From positions 1 to 59,772 of the IMG/VR virus record IMGVR_UViG_3300040944_000023: a stretch of DNA of 59,772 nucleotides. One strand, 5' to 3'. Origin of the DNA: a virus. The translations under genes and the position numbers were made by a program. The notes beneath the pieces were generated by a model. The model worked only from the letters and a program-made list of their open reading frames with translations. It did no database searches and was not told the DNA's origin. Positions 1-10,372 of the stretch are shown one piece after another; position 1 is the stretch's first letter, and each line of letters begins with the position of its first letter.

Positions 1-2
1 GC

Positions 3-3000
3 GGACTTGCCAATTTGCTCAATGGTAACTCGCAGGGAACGTATACGAATAAAGTTCAAATGGCGGGAACAGTGTCGGGGTCGGCAGGCACCCCGCTATG
101 TTTGGACGCCAGCGGAAACGACACCACCTCGGGGTGCCCCGGACAGGGCGGCAAAACCTCCAGCTCTCCTACGAGTTTCACCTCGGCAATTGTCGGCGGA
201 CAAGCGGCGCTCGCCGGACTCGGGACGGTGGCAACAAGCGGTGCTACCGTCACCGGAACAGGGACCTCCTTCACGACGTTGTTTTCGGCTAATCAGCCGA
301 TCATCGTTTACGACACCGTTCACTCGGGAACGGGCTACATCACCAGCCAGCCCAGCGGCCCGGACGAATTGGGCATCCAGTCCATCGGCTCAATTGTCAC
401 TTTCTTCGGCGGCGCGACCACCACCGGGTTGAGCAAAGGCGACGTTATCTGCTCGACGATCTACGGGGGCACCCTCAACAATGCCCCCGGCCAATGCTGG
501 ACCATCTACCAGGTGGTGGACACCTATCACGTCACCACGCAGCACACGATGTACCCGCAAGTCGGCGCGGGTCAGTACGCCTGCAACATAGTGGTTGCGG
601 CGAACGTCGGGTACGTCACTTGCAACAGTCCGCATGGACTGGCGAGCGGAGCCAACGTCACCATCGCTGGCACCGGCAATAGCTCCTTGAACGGGACCTA
701 CTCGATCACCAACGAGCCAGCGTTTTTCACGAACGATCCCACATCAAGCTATAACTTTGAAATCACCACCAGCGGCGTGGCAAATGGGTTTTACGCGTCC
801 GACTCGATCACTCTCAGCGGTGTGACGCCGACCCCTCACCTCAGTTGCTCGATCACTTCCAACGTGGCCACCTGTACGTCACTTCAATGGCCTGGGTTCA
901 CGGTCGGCGATTCGGTCTACTACGTGAACGGCTCGACCGGGACGTGCGCCGACATGAATGGCGCACACACGATCACCGGCGTGGGTACTGGCGATTACCC
1001 GAAGACGTTCACCTTTGCGACCTCGGGAGTGTCCAACGGGACCTGCGCCGACACCGCTGTGCTGATCGGTGCGGGCTGGACCTACCAGCACCACCCGCAG
1101 CGAAGCGTAGTCCAGAGCGTGACGAACAACACGACGCTTACGGTGAGTCCGTCCTTCTCACCCGATTTCCCGGCGGGAGCGACCTATCAATATGCTCCAG
1201 ACAATTCAGCCGCAGTTGCCGCCGCTTGTTCGCTAGGCACCAGCATTTATATGCCAGATGGCGATTATCATATTTACACACCAGCATCGGCTCCATTCCA
1301 CATTGCAACCTGTACCGGATTCTCTCAGGAGTGGGCGATGTCTGGCGGAGCTCGTTTCGTGCTCGACAATCAACAAAACGCCGATGGATTTTACTTCGAA
1401 GGCGGCACGCGGGCCAAGTTTACCAACTGGACGGTGGATGGATTATGGGTTTGGACGACGCGCGCGGTGGTCACATCTGAGGCTCCGTTGGCCTTCCAGA
1501 TCCAGGATGCCTATTACCCGACCGTCACGAACTTTCGCAGCACGGGTGGCACTGGGAACGTCCTGATTAGTCAATTCAACGATCACCCGTTGATTCAGGG
1601 TGTGCAATGTTTGAATGTAGCGGGTTGTCTACTCTCCAATGGTGATGTCGATCTAGTCGCCTCGGATCTCCAGGTGACCAACTCAAGTGATGAATCGATC
1701 TCAATCCACAACGCTCCTGGCGGGATAGATCAGGAGCGCGGCGCGACGGTCAGCAATTTCACCGTCAAGAACGGTGAAAATATCGACACGACCCAACTTA
1801 GTAACGTGGCATGGAGCAATGGACTACTAGAGGGCATGGTGGACGATCCGGTGCGTCAGGCGCCGTACAATCCGACCAACTCCAGCATTTCTTATTCTAA
1901 TATTATTATCCGGGGCGGTGGGATGGCAGGACCTCAATGCCGGTGGTTGGGATGCACCGCGAATTTTTATCTTGGAAGTAACCCGTTCGTTCAGATGACG
2001 AACGTGCAAATTCTTTCCACGAATCCGCAGTCGATGATGGGAGGAATTGTGGACTGGGCTGCAATTGGGAACACCTCCACCCTCCAACTGAGCAACGTGA
2101 CGATTTCCGGTGGTCCGTCCTATGGGGTGAATGCCTACGTGAACCGCCTCGAAGTGTCCAATAGTTACTTTGAGAATCTGGACGACATTGGGCTGTCGGA
2201 AACATCGAGCGGCCTGGTAAGTGTCAACGGCCTGACGCTGCGAGACGTGGCCAGAAAGTGGGGTGCTGGGGCAGGTTCATTCTACGGCGGCCCAAACTAT
2301 GCGCTCGCTCTCGGTGTTACAACCGAGTTCCACGTCCGCAATCTTACGATTCTCGATGACCAATCCACGCCGACCGGCTATAAGATCTTCGAGTACGGCA
2401 TCGGCACCATCGGCGAGTTCGACAACCTTACGAGCACCATCACGAACGGAGCACTTGCCTGGAACATGAACAGCGAGGGGAATCCAGGGAAAATCTTTGT
2501 CCACTCCTACCAGCCGCAGACCTACTCGCAGATCAGCCAATTGACCGCCAACGGGCAGATCGGCAACGGCTCGAAGATGTACTGTTCGAACTGTACGATT
2601 GGGGCATGTTCCACCTCGGGCACCGGCTCGGATGTCACGTGGGTAGCTGGAGCGGCTGTATGCGGAGGCGGAAGTGGTGGAGGCGGAGGAGGCGGAAGTG
2701 TTAACGTGAATGGCTCCGCTGTAACGTCGCCGAACTTCAACGGCACGACTCCAGCGGCGGCATCCGGTTATCAAAACGCCACGTTCCAAGTGAGCGGCTC
2801 AAACGTGAGTGCGGAGATCCCCGTCAGCACTACGACAGATCTGCGCGAGTTCAAGTGTCTCTCGCAACTGGGAGTGGCGGGCTGCAATTTCTCTTTCGCG
2901 GCCGGGACGAACCAGGTGCAATTCAACCCCCACGCAGGACTCACCAACAACATTTTCGGCCAGGTAGATTTCCTTGGCGCGGCGACTGGAACGCAGGCAG

Positions 3001-3362
3001 CGGTGGTCTTTCAGACGCAGCTTTCAAACTCCTGGACCTCAGTGACCTTCGATCTGGAGTGGTTGACCACGGCGACCAGCGGTGCGGCCACGTGGTATCT
3101 GCAATTGGCCTGTGTTCCCGCGACAGGCGCGAGCCTCGATCCCGCTTGGGATTCGGCGCGGTCGTACACCAGCACCGCGCAGACTACGGCGAGCTATTCG
3201 AACGCCATTGGGCCGCAGACCCTCACGCTGCCCAGCGCTTGCGTTGCAGGCACGCCAGGGCCGATGCTATTCGGCAGGATCTACCGCAACGGTTCCGATA
3301 CGCTCGGTTCTTCGGCTACCGCGTCGCTGCTGAGCGCGCGGCTCACCATCGTACACCCATGA
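3..3362 (+). CDS. Tail spike / beta-helix receptor-binding protein (5' partial)
   Basis: The frame is open from the window edge (a TTG at 15 is only an internal codon), so the N-terminus is missing; about 1119 residues are visible. The protein is rich in Gly, Ser, Thr and Asn. Its middle part (about residues 380-850) has the short, repetitive strand pattern of a right-handed parallel beta-helix, as in pectate-lyase-like phage tail spikes. A poly-Gly linker near residue 890 leads to a C-terminal beta-sandwich-like domain ending in LTIVHP. It probably binds or degrades a surface polysaccharide. The stop overlaps the next start (ATGA), so the two genes are likely translated together. No catalytic residues could be assigned. 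Confidence 0.6.
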   Translation, partial: GLANLLNGNSQGTYTNKVQMAGTVSGSAGTPLCLDASGNDTTSGCPGQGGKTSSSPTSFTSAIVGGQAALAGLGTVATSGATVTGTGTSFTTLFSANQPIIVYDTVHSGTGYITSQPSGPDELGIQSIGSIVTFFGGATTTGLSKGDVICSTIYGGTLNNAPGQCWTIYQVVDTYHVTTQHTMYPQVGAGQYACNIVVAANVGYVTCNSPHGLASGANVTIAGTGNSSLNGTYSITNEPAFFTNDPTSSYNFEITTSGVANGFYASDSITLSGVTPTPHLSCSITSNVATCTSLQWPGFTVGDSVYYVNGSTGTCADMNGAHTITGVGTGDYPKTFTFATSGVSNGTCADTAVLIGAGWTYQHHPQRSVVQSVTNNTTLTVSPSFSPDFPAGATYQYAPDNSAAVAAACSLGTSIYMPDGDYHIYTPASAPFHIATCTGFSQEWAMSGGARFVLDNQQNADGFYFEGGTRAKFTNWTVDGLWVWTTRAVVTSEAPLAFQIQDAYYPTVTNFRSTGGTGNVLISQFNDHPLIQGVQCLNVAGCLLSNGDVDLVASDLQVTNSSDESISIHNAPGGIDQERGATVSNFTVKNGENIDTTQLSNVAWSNGLLEGMVDDPVRQAPYNPTNSSISYSNIIIRGGGMAGPQCRWLGCTANFYLGSNPFVQMTNVQILSTNPQSMMGGIVDWAAIGNTSTLQLSNVTISGGPSYGVNAYVNRLEVSNSYFENLDDIGLSETSSGLVSVNGLTLRDVARKWGAGAGSFYGGPNYALALGVTTEFHVRNLTILDDQSTPTGYKIFEYGIGTIGEFDNLTSTITNGALAWNMNSEGNPGKIFVHSYQPQTYSQISQLTANGQIGNGSKMYCSNCTIGACSTSGTGSDVTWVAGAAVCGGGSGGGGGGGSVNVNGSAVTSPNFNGTTPAAASGYQNATFQVSGSNVSAEIPVSTTTDLREFKCLSQLGVAGCNFSFAAGTNQVQFNPHAGLTNNIFGQVDFLGAATGTQAAVVFQTQLSNSWTSVTFDLEWLTTATSGAATWYLQLACVPATGASLDPAWDSARSYTSTAQTTASYSNAIGPQTLTLPSACVAGTPGPMLFGRIYRNGSDTLGSSATASLLSARLTIVHP

Positions 3363-5302
3363 AGACCATCCTTGCCATTTTCGCTTTCTGCTCGCTCAGT
3401 TTCGCCGTCACCACCGTTACGTCGAACGGCAGTGGCGGCGGCCCGGCCAACAGCACGTCAACGTGGGCTGGGGGAGTTGTGCCCAACGGGACGGGCTATG
3501 CCGTCGTAATCGCTGCTGGCGATACGGTGACTAACAACATTCCCACATGGACGGTGGGGGGGCTGATCAAGGTTCAAGGAGATCTGAAGCTCGACGGTGC
3601 CGGGATTCGGAACTATCTCTTTGCAAGCACCGGAACGGTCTGGGGCACCAGTATGTTCGGCTTCGATGTCTGCCAGAGCGGAACGCTCGATTTCAGCGCT
3701 GCAAGCCCGTCCAACTACGTCACGGTCAACTCGGTGAACGGTACGTCTCCCATCGCATTTCACGCCGATAGCAGTTGCGGATCTTACGGCGATGCGGTCT
3801 GGAATCTGCAAAACGTGATCGTTGCGTCGCCCTGCGGCTCTTCCGCCGCGAGCATTCAATGTATCAACGTCGGTTTCGGGAACAGCGGCAGCACCCCGGG
3901 CTTTCAGCTGATCGACGCGGTGTTCTCCGGCGGCGGCTGGGACGCGATCCAAGCCCATAGCGTCTGGGGGAATGGGGGTTCGACCCTTATTGAGAACAAC
4001 CTCTGGATCGGCTTTTCGGCCGATACGGGATGCAACTCGACCACCGCCTTGATCTGCGACTACACGAACTACAGTGAAAAGCCCATTCTGGTCGAGAACA
4101 ACGTGGCAATGAATCCGCAAAGCGCCATGACGTTCTATCAGGGTGCGACCAGTCCGAATGAGGCGTTTTCTCTGACGCTCAGCGGGAACGGGTGGTTTTC
4201 TTCGAGCGCCCATGAAGGTCCGTTGCTTGGAGCCGGTTCCTGGGGCGGCAATCTGCTGAGCCCGATCTTGACCCAATACAACGTGGTCGGCGACGTGGCT
4301 ACCACGTACTATTCCAATTCGAACACTCCCGACTCAATCGTGCTGGTTCCATCGAACACGACCAACATCCACACCGATCAGTACGAGATTTACGACGGCA
4401 CGGGACAGGCGGGCGGAACGGGCACTGCAATCTACCAATACAACATCGGCATCACGCCGAACGTGCGGAGCGTCAACGCGTGCCAGGGCTGCGGCGGAGT
4501 GCTTCAGTACAATGGCTCGGCGAACACGACGAATTTCATCTTCGCCCACAACGTCTGCGTGACGCGCAACGTGGGTCTGGTAATCGGCAGCGAGCCCGTC
4601 AACACAAACATCTGTTTTCACTCCATCGGCAACGGCGGCACAAACGGGACCACCGAGTCTCACAACACGGTCATCGCATCGCTGCCCGACGCGGCAGGCG
4701 AAAGTCAAGGGCTCTCCCCCGGCGAATCTACCGGCAACGCCGATGTCAACGTGATTGCCAAAGACAACCTAGTCTTCGGGTGGACTTACGGTATCGAGCC
4801 GGACACGAGCAATACCTACAATGCAACCGCCTGCACGTGGGGCGGTGCGGCATGCAACAACTGGACGGCGGGGAACACGAATAATTATTGGCCTTCGGCG
4901 GCTCAAGGCAACCACTGGGACAACGGCACGGCAGCCCATCCGAGCGCGACCTATGGAGATATCTCCAGCGTGAGCCCGGTGTGGTCGAATATGCCGAGTG
5001 GATCGAGCACCGGCTATGCAGGAGTGGGTCCTTACCGGGGCTTGGTGGACTACGATGCGCTGATCGGAGGGCCGGGAACGATGGCGGACCTAGCCAATTG
5101 CATGGCGCTGTTCAATGTTCCGCTAGCGGCGACAGCGGGGATCACCAGCGTAGCCCCCCCGTCGAAGTGCGATCCGCACATCATTTACGCGACGATGGCG
5201 AGCTGGTACCAGCCGCTTAACATCAACCAGGCGAACGCCGCGAGCGATGGCACGATGCCGGGCGCTCTCCCTCCGCTGGTGATGGGCAGTTGGATTCAGT
5301 GA
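3359..5302 (+). CDS. Secreted or appendage beta-helix-like protein with signal peptide
   Basis: 647 residues. I chose the ATG at 3359, which overlaps the upstream stop as ATGA, because it begins a clean signal peptide (Met-Lys, hydrophobic core, then SFA-VTT). The mature part is Gly/Asn/Thr-rich with many 'NN' turns (for example LIENNLWIG and LVENNVAM), the pattern of a right-handed parallel beta-helix such as pectate lyases. A Sec leader on a protein inside a tail-gene block is unusual: either it is exported as an accessory glycan-active factor, or the leader is a relic of a host gene. Function is unproven. Confidence 0.6.
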   Translation: MKTILAIFAFCSLSFAVTTVTSNGSGGGPANSTSTWAGGVVPNGTGYAVVIAAGDTVTNNIPTWTVGGLIKVQGDLKLDGAGIRNYLFASTGTVWGTSMFGFDVCQSGTLDFSAASPSNYVTVNSVNGTSPIAFHADSSCGSYGDAVWNLQNVIVASPCGSSAASIQCINVGFGNSGSTPGFQLIDAVFSGGGWDAIQAHSVWGNGGSTLIENNLWIGFSADTGCNSTTALICDYTNYSEKPILVENNVAMNPQSAMTFYQGATSPNEAFSLTLSGNGWFSSSAHEGPLLGAGSWGGNLLSPILTQYNVVGDVATTYYSNSNTPDSIVLVPSNTTNIHTDQYEIYDGTGQAGGTGTAIYQYNIGITPNVRSVNACQGCGGVLQYNGSANTTNFIFAHNVCVTRNVGLVIGSEPVNTNICFHSIGNGGTNGTTESHNTVIASLPDAAGESQGLSPGESTGNADVNVIAKDNLVFGWTYGIEPDTSNTYNATACTWGGAACNNWTAGNTNNYWPSAAQGNHWDNGTAAHPSATYGDISSVSPVWSNMPSGSSTGYAGVGPYRGLVDYDALIGGPGTMADLANCMALFNVPLAATAGITSVAPPSKCDPHIIYATMASWYQPLNINQANAASDGTMPGALPPLVMGSWIQ

Positions 5303-5323
5303 CGGTGTGGTCGATGTAATAAC

Positions 5324-8300
5324 ATGGCTGATCCAAAGTCGGTGAAGTTTCAATTCGGTTCCAATGGTCTCATAACAAAGGAGGCCGCGAACCTTCTCAA
5401 GGACAGTCAGTACCGATCCATGTCTAACTGCGAAGTCAAGCAGGAGGGCTCGCTTTCCACAAGGTCCGGCAGGAGATCAATCGGCGGTACACTCTCTGGA
5501 CCCAGCTTCGCTTACGGCATTCAAAAACTGGTTAATACCCCTGGGGAGAATCCGCTAGTCCCTTCGACCAATCCTAGGTACATTGGAGCGACATCATTGA
5601 TTGGGGTAACAGGTCTATATAGGACCTTAGATTACAACACCTTCACTGAAGTCGCTCCGAACATCAATACCTTATCGAACTTTACGAGCAAGTCTTTCCG
5701 AATGGCCGCCTACGCGGCTGGTAACGTGGGTGGAAGTTGGGCCTTCATCGCCAGTGAACTTCAGATGCTCAAGGATAACGGAGCATCCCCGTATTCGACT
5801 ACGCTCCCAAATGGTAACGTCCTGCATAACTGGGGCATCTTGCCAGCGGCGGGAGTGCCTCTGGTCGCGGCGTACAACGCATCAAGCTCACAAGGCCGCC
5901 TAATCTCATTGGTCTTCACGGCAGGGCATGACGATTGCTTCGTCCCATACGGAACTTGGACAACCACTGGTGGTGGAGGAACTGGAGCCAACGGGACATT
6001 CACTTCAATCATCCAACCTGGAGATTCTGCCGGAAGTCTAACGTCTTTCACGATGATAAGCGGAGGCACGGGCTATACCTCACAACCTACAATCCAATTT
6101 CAGGGTGGCGGCGGACTAGTAGGGAATCCTGGTCAAAGCACTGTAGTGTTCACGATCGGTGGAACGGGTAATTTGAACGGCGGCACACCCAACAGCCCGA
6201 GCAGTTCGACTCCTTATGATTACCGTTACACGTTCGTGGCCTCAGACACCAATAACGAAGGCAACCCCTCCCAGACAATGCTGACGGACAGCGCGGCCAC
6301 TCAAGCTGGATTCGGTGGGGACGGGCTGTCTTATTCTGGCCAACCGGCGTCCGTTCTGTTCCAGGCCGTCAAAGTTTTGGTCTACGGTAGCAGCGACCCG
6401 CAAATTGGGACCATTAACATCTACCGGCGCGGCGGGTTACTTTACGACGCTTGGAGGCTTGTTGGGTCCTTGGCGAACCCGCCCATAACGTCGCCGCCCA
6501 CACAGGTAGCGTTTATCGATAATGTCGCCGATGTGGACTTGGAGCCGAATCGGCTATTGGTTACGGACAACGATCCGCCAGTCCCAAGCGGCCCCCCTCA
6601 ACCGATCACGGGAAATTTCTCCGCAGCGATTACCACGGCGCAACTAACCACAGGACCTAACCCTGGTTGGGTGACAGTCACCTTAGCTACGGGCTATGGG
6701 AGTTTAGTTGGGGTGACAGCCGGAACCCTGATGCACTTGTACTACGACAATCCTGAGGACGTTATCATCCAAAAGATAACAGGAGCGAATCAGTTCATCG
6801 CATTTTTTCAGCATACTCATTCGGCGTATCCGCAAGGCGCTTTCGAGATCGACACTATCTGTAACCAACCATGCTTCACGGTGATTCCGTACCAACAGTT
6901 CTTGGTCATCGCTGGAGATCCCAATAATCCGCACTACATTTACCGGACCAAAGGCGATCAGCCAGAAGCCGTTGCGGTCACTCCCGCCGATGGATCTGTA
7001 GCTGTGGTGGCGGCTGGAACACCGTCCAATCCTATTAAAGATCTCTGCGTGTTTCGCGGCCAGATTGTTTCGCTTAATCTTTACTCGCTCTTCGAGACGC
7101 TGATTCTCGACGGATCTCTGGTGCAGCCAGTTCAGGTTACCAATAGGGGTGTAGTCGGGCGCAGGGCATGGTGCCAGACGGATACCGAAATTTGGTTTCT
7201 GGCGGTTGACGGAGTGTATTCATGGGATGGAGGTAACCTCAGAAAGAGATCGGAGGCGATTGATAATATCTTCCACGGCGGCGGTCCAGTCGGCCTGGTG
7301 TCGATGGGTCAGACTGAAAATCAGTTCTTTCCAATAGATACCTCACGCTGGTCCCAATGTTTGATGGAATATGTCCGAGGAGAGGTCCATCTCCTGTACC
7401 CAGCGGTTGGGGGGTCTTATTTGCGCTTGATCTGTGAGCCAAGGTTTGGGGATAGGTGGAAGGAGTTTGTAAGTGTTGGATTCAATCTGGATTTTGTCGC
7501 TTACACGGAACCCGATACTGGCATGATGATCGAGTCAGTGACCGGGCTGGATAACGTATCGTTCGTGATGCACGACCAGGAAACCATCGTGCCAGTCACT
7601 GTTGTTCCTGGATTTCCGCCCACCGTCGCGTACTATAACTTCACTAGCGACTCATTTACGACCGATCCAACGACGCAGGGAGGCCCCATCGCATTCTCGG
7701 TCTCTCTGCCGTGGTTTGATTTCGGCTCTCCTGAATCACAGAAGGTACTACAGGAAGCCTTGCTTGATCTCGATGTCACCGGGAATACTGCAACCGCGAC
7801 TCTAAGTATCGACATCCTGTTGAACTATTCCGATGTGGCAGTGAATACGATCACGGTGACTCTTCCCCTCAGCGACTACCAATCGGGCAGCACTGTTGGA
7901 AGAAAGTTAATTTCGCTTCTCCCCGGCATGGTTGCTGGAACTCCACCCACGGTTTATGGTCAGGAAGCGAGGGCCTTTTCGTATCGAATCTATGGTCAAG
8001 CTTATCCGGCCAGAATGACCTTCTATTCGCTGGTCATGAAGTATTACGACGTTGGCATCCAGACGACCAGCGGGGCTACTGATTGGATGAACCTTGGCTA
8101 TAAGTACGACAAGCGGCTTTACCAAATGACGGTGGAGTTTGACGTTATTCGGGGAATTGACCAAACCATCGTCATGGACGTCCTCACGGGACGCGATTCT
8201 TTCCTGTACGGAGAAGCTGTCCAGTCGTTTACCCTCCTCACTGCCGACATCAGCGGAGCTGGTCGGACATTGAAGACGTTCCCGATAGCCGATGGAACCA

Positions 8301-10372
8301 TTGTCAAGGAAGTTCGCCTGCGGCCCATTGCTCTTGGGGGTCCTGAGGGTGGGTTCACTCTCAATACGGCCTCCACGTTCTTCTTCCGCATCTTGAATGT
8401 GGACTTTGAAAAGGAGGATTACCCGCCCGACATTGTGTCCTATACCCCTTGGGAGGACGACGGATACGAGTACGACAAATACGCCAACCAGATTGACCTG
8501 GAAGTGAATACGAATAACTGGCCGGTCACCGTTAACGTCCAGGCAGACGGAGCGAATGTGATGATTGGTGGAAATCCCTGGACCTTCACTGTAACCACTA
8601 CAGAAAAAGACCGGCGCAGAAACATCACCATACCCCCTGGACTGATCGGTAAAAAGTGGCGGTTATTTGTGGACACCACTCAAACCTCGATTGCCACTGA
8701 CGGCGGGATGTTTCAATTGTTCAGCCATCGGTTCTCTTTCCAGAAGGCGGACAAGGCCGACGTGGTTCACTCTGGAGATTGGGATGATCTCGGGCATGGT
8801 TACGACAAGTATTTGAGGACAGTGACGGTCGAATGGGATCTGTCGCTTGCCGCTACGGGCACTAACGTAGTCCTGCAACTCGACATCATCAATGGAATCG
8901 GTGGTGGAACGCTGGTGTCCAACGTGGGACAGTTTACGCTGACTGGCGACAGAAGCAAGTGTACCTTCCCCATCGCTGTGGATACGATTGCCAAATTGAT
9001 CCGTCTGTATCCAATCACAACCCCTCTGCCAATCGGTTTCAAGCAGTGGAAGTACACCTTCGACAAGACGGACTATCCTGCGGACATCATCTACTCAACC
9101 CCATGGAAGCCAGCACAGGGACCAGTCGAGGAAAACCCGACTTGGGTCTGGGTTGATATGGACACGGCTAACATCGCTTGTGCATGTCAGTTGGTAAACG
9201 AGACTGGAGATGTGTTCCCATTTACGCATACGGGAACGGTGGACAACCGCAAGAACTCTTACCCGATACCAGCAGACACGTTCGGTAAGATGTGGCGGCT
9301 TATTCTAACGCCGGGAACGAAGGGTAAAGCACAGGTGTTCGATTGGGGACTAGCAAGATGGACGCCGTTTACAGAGGGAACATCTCAAGCCCCTCCGACC
9401 CAGATATTGTGGTTACCGTGGCGTGACGCTGAAACCCCGGATGACAAGAACCCTACTTGGGTTTGGTTGGATGCGAACACGGGAGGGATCGCCGCGAATA
9501 TCGTTCTTGAAAACGAGAATGGCTCGGTCTTCTCCTTCTCCCACACTGGTGTAGTTACAAGTCGAAAGGTCAATTACGCGCTTCCGGTGGACGTCTTCGG
9601 AAAGATGTGGAGACTGCTTGTTACGGCTGGTAGTGGAGGACTATCCCAAGTCTATAATTGGGGAGTTTCCCGTTGGGCACCATTCAACCAGGAGAACTCC
9701 CCAGATCCTCCTGACAGCATACTGTGTACGCCGTGGAACTCGTTCGGGTGGCCGTTCTTAAAGTTGGCGAGAAATCTAATTCTAACCGTAGACACAGAAG
9801 GAACTTTAGCCGGAGTCAATCTACAAACTGGCGAAGCTGGGACAGTCGCCACCTTCCCAGTGAACACCACCTATGACAACCGTAGGGTTGTGGTAGCCTG
9901 CCCATCGAATCTGAGTGGGACGCAGTGGCGATTAGTGATTATCCCGAATGGGGCCTTCAAACTCTGGGACTGGAGTCTCGATCACGTCAAAGAGCCAGCC
10001 GCCGTCACCCACTGGGATAGCTACGAGCAGACATGTGGCTGGAAGTTTTGGAAATTGGTCAAGCAGGGATGGTGGAAGTACCTGTGTCCGGCGCCGGTGA
10101 CGCTGACGCTTATTTCTGACACTGGCACGTTTGAAGTAACACTTCCTGCCCACGCTACCCGTTCAGAGGAGAGATTCCTTCTCCCTAGCGTATGGGGGAG
10201 CGGGTTGAACAAGTCTAAGACTTACCGGGTCCAGTTGGACTCCTCATCGCCGTTTATGTTTTTTGCGGAAGGGAGCGGCTTGGAACTTCTATACTTGGGA
10301 TCTGACCGGCACGCGGTTTACAAACAAATCACCTTCAGCGAAATGATGACTCTCGGGGAAGGCGGCGGCTGA
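5324..10372 (+). CDS. Giant tail protein, tail-tube-B-like N-terminus with repeated modules
   Basis: 1682 residues. The N-terminus (KFQFGSNGLITKEAANLL, then a GSLSTRSGRRSIGG stretch) resembles the opening of T7 gp12-like tail tubular B proteins, which form the nozzle of podovirus tails. From about residue 900 there are at least six modules of roughly 110 residues, each opening with a TPW or DW-D signature (YTPWEDDGYEYDKY, DWDDLGHGYDKYLR, STPWKPAQ, LPWRDAETPDDKN, TPWNSFGWP), consistent with tandem beta-sandwich domains. One copy of the dispersed 14-bp site lies inside this gene at 8917. Family assignment is by N-terminal pattern and context only. Confidence 0.55.
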   Translation: MADPKSVKFQFGSNGLITKEAANLLKDSQYRSMSNCEVKQEGSLSTRSGRRSIGGTLSGPSFAYGIQKLVNTPGENPLVPSTNPRYIGATSLIGVTGLYRTLDYNTFTEVAPNINTLSNFTSKSFRMAAYAAGNVGGSWAFIASELQMLKDNGASPYSTTLPNGNVLHNWGILPAAGVPLVAAYNASSSQGRLISLVFTAGHDDCFVPYGTWTTTGGGGTGANGTFTSIIQPGDSAGSLTSFTMISGGTGYTSQPTIQFQGGGGLVGNPGQSTVVFTIGGTGNLNGGTPNSPSSSTPYDYRYTFVASDTNNEGNPSQTMLTDSAATQAGFGGDGLSYSGQPASVLFQAVKVLVYGSSDPQIGTINIYRRGGLLYDAWRLVGSLANPPITSPPTQVAFIDNVADVDLEPNRLLVTDNDPPVPSGPPQPITGNFSAAITTAQLTTGPNPGWVTVTLATGYGSLVGVTAGTLMHLYYDNPEDVIIQKITGANQFIAFFQHTHSAYPQGAFEIDTICNQPCFTVIPYQQFLVIAGDPNNPHYIYRTKGDQPEAVAVTPADGSVAVVAAGTPSNPIKDLCVFRGQIVSLNLYSLFETLILDGSLVQPVQVTNRGVVGRRAWCQTDTEIWFLAVDGVYSWDGGNLRKRSEAIDNIFHGGGPVGLVSMGQTENQFFPIDTSRWSQCLMEYVRGEVHLLYPAVGGSYLRLICEPRFGDRWKEFVSVGFNLDFVAYTEPDTGMMIESVTGLDNVSFVMHDQETIVPVTVVPGFPPTVAYYNFTSDSFTTDPTTQGGPIAFSVSLPWFDFGSPESQKVLQEALLDLDVTGNTATATLSIDILLNYSDVAVNTITVTLPLSDYQSGSTVGRKLISLLPGMVAGTPPTVYGQEARAFSYRIYGQAYPARMTFYSLVMKYYDVGIQTTSGATDWMNLGYKYDKRLYQMTVEFDVIRGIDQTIVMDVLTGRDSFLYGEAVQSFTLLTADISGAGRTLKTFPIADGTIVKEVRLRPIALGGPEGGFTLNTASTFFFRILNVDFEKEDYPPDIVSYTPWEDDGYEYDKYANQIDLEVNTNNWPVTVNVQADGANVMIGGNPWTFTVTTTEKDRRRNITIPPGLIGKKWRLFVDTTQTSIATDGGMFQLFSHRFSFQKADKADVVHSGDWDDLGHGYDKYLRTVTVEWDLSLAATGTNVVLQLDIINGIGGGTLVSNVGQFTLTGDRSKCTFPIAVDTIAKLIRLYPITTPLPIGFKQWKYTFDKTDYPADIIYSTPWKPAQGPVEENPTWVWVDMDTANIACACQLVNETGDVFPFTHTGTVDNRKNSYPIPADTFGKMWRLILTPGTKGKAQVFDWGLARWTPFTEGTSQAPPTQILWLPWRDAETPDDKNPTWVWLDANTGGIAANIVLENENGSVFSFSHTGVVTSRKVNYALPVDVFGKMWRLLVTAGSGGLSQVYNWGVSRWAPFNQENSPDPPDSILCTPWNSFGWPFLKLARNLILTVDTEGTLAGVNLQTGEAGTVATFPVNTTYDNRRVVVACPSNLSGTQWRLVIIPNGAFKLWDWSLDHVKEPAAVTHWDSYEQTCGWKFWKLVKQGWWKYLCPAPVTLTLISDTGTFEVTLPAHATRSEERFLLPSVWGSGLNKSKTYRVQLDSSSPFMFFAEGSGLELLYLGSDRHAVYKQITFSEMMTLGEGGG
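8917..8930 (-). promoter_or_regulatory. Dispersed 14-bp site (GTCCAACGTGGGAC)
   Basis: Copy 1 of the dispersed motif, inside the giant tail gene. Read on the minus strand it is GTCCCACGTTGGAC: the left half is invariant and the right half varies by one base. Confidence 0.6.

Noticed and set aside
2855-3358. N-terminal extension of the second tail gene
   Set aside because: It overlaps the first gene in another frame; the ATG at 3359 starts a signal peptide and overlaps the stop as ATGA.
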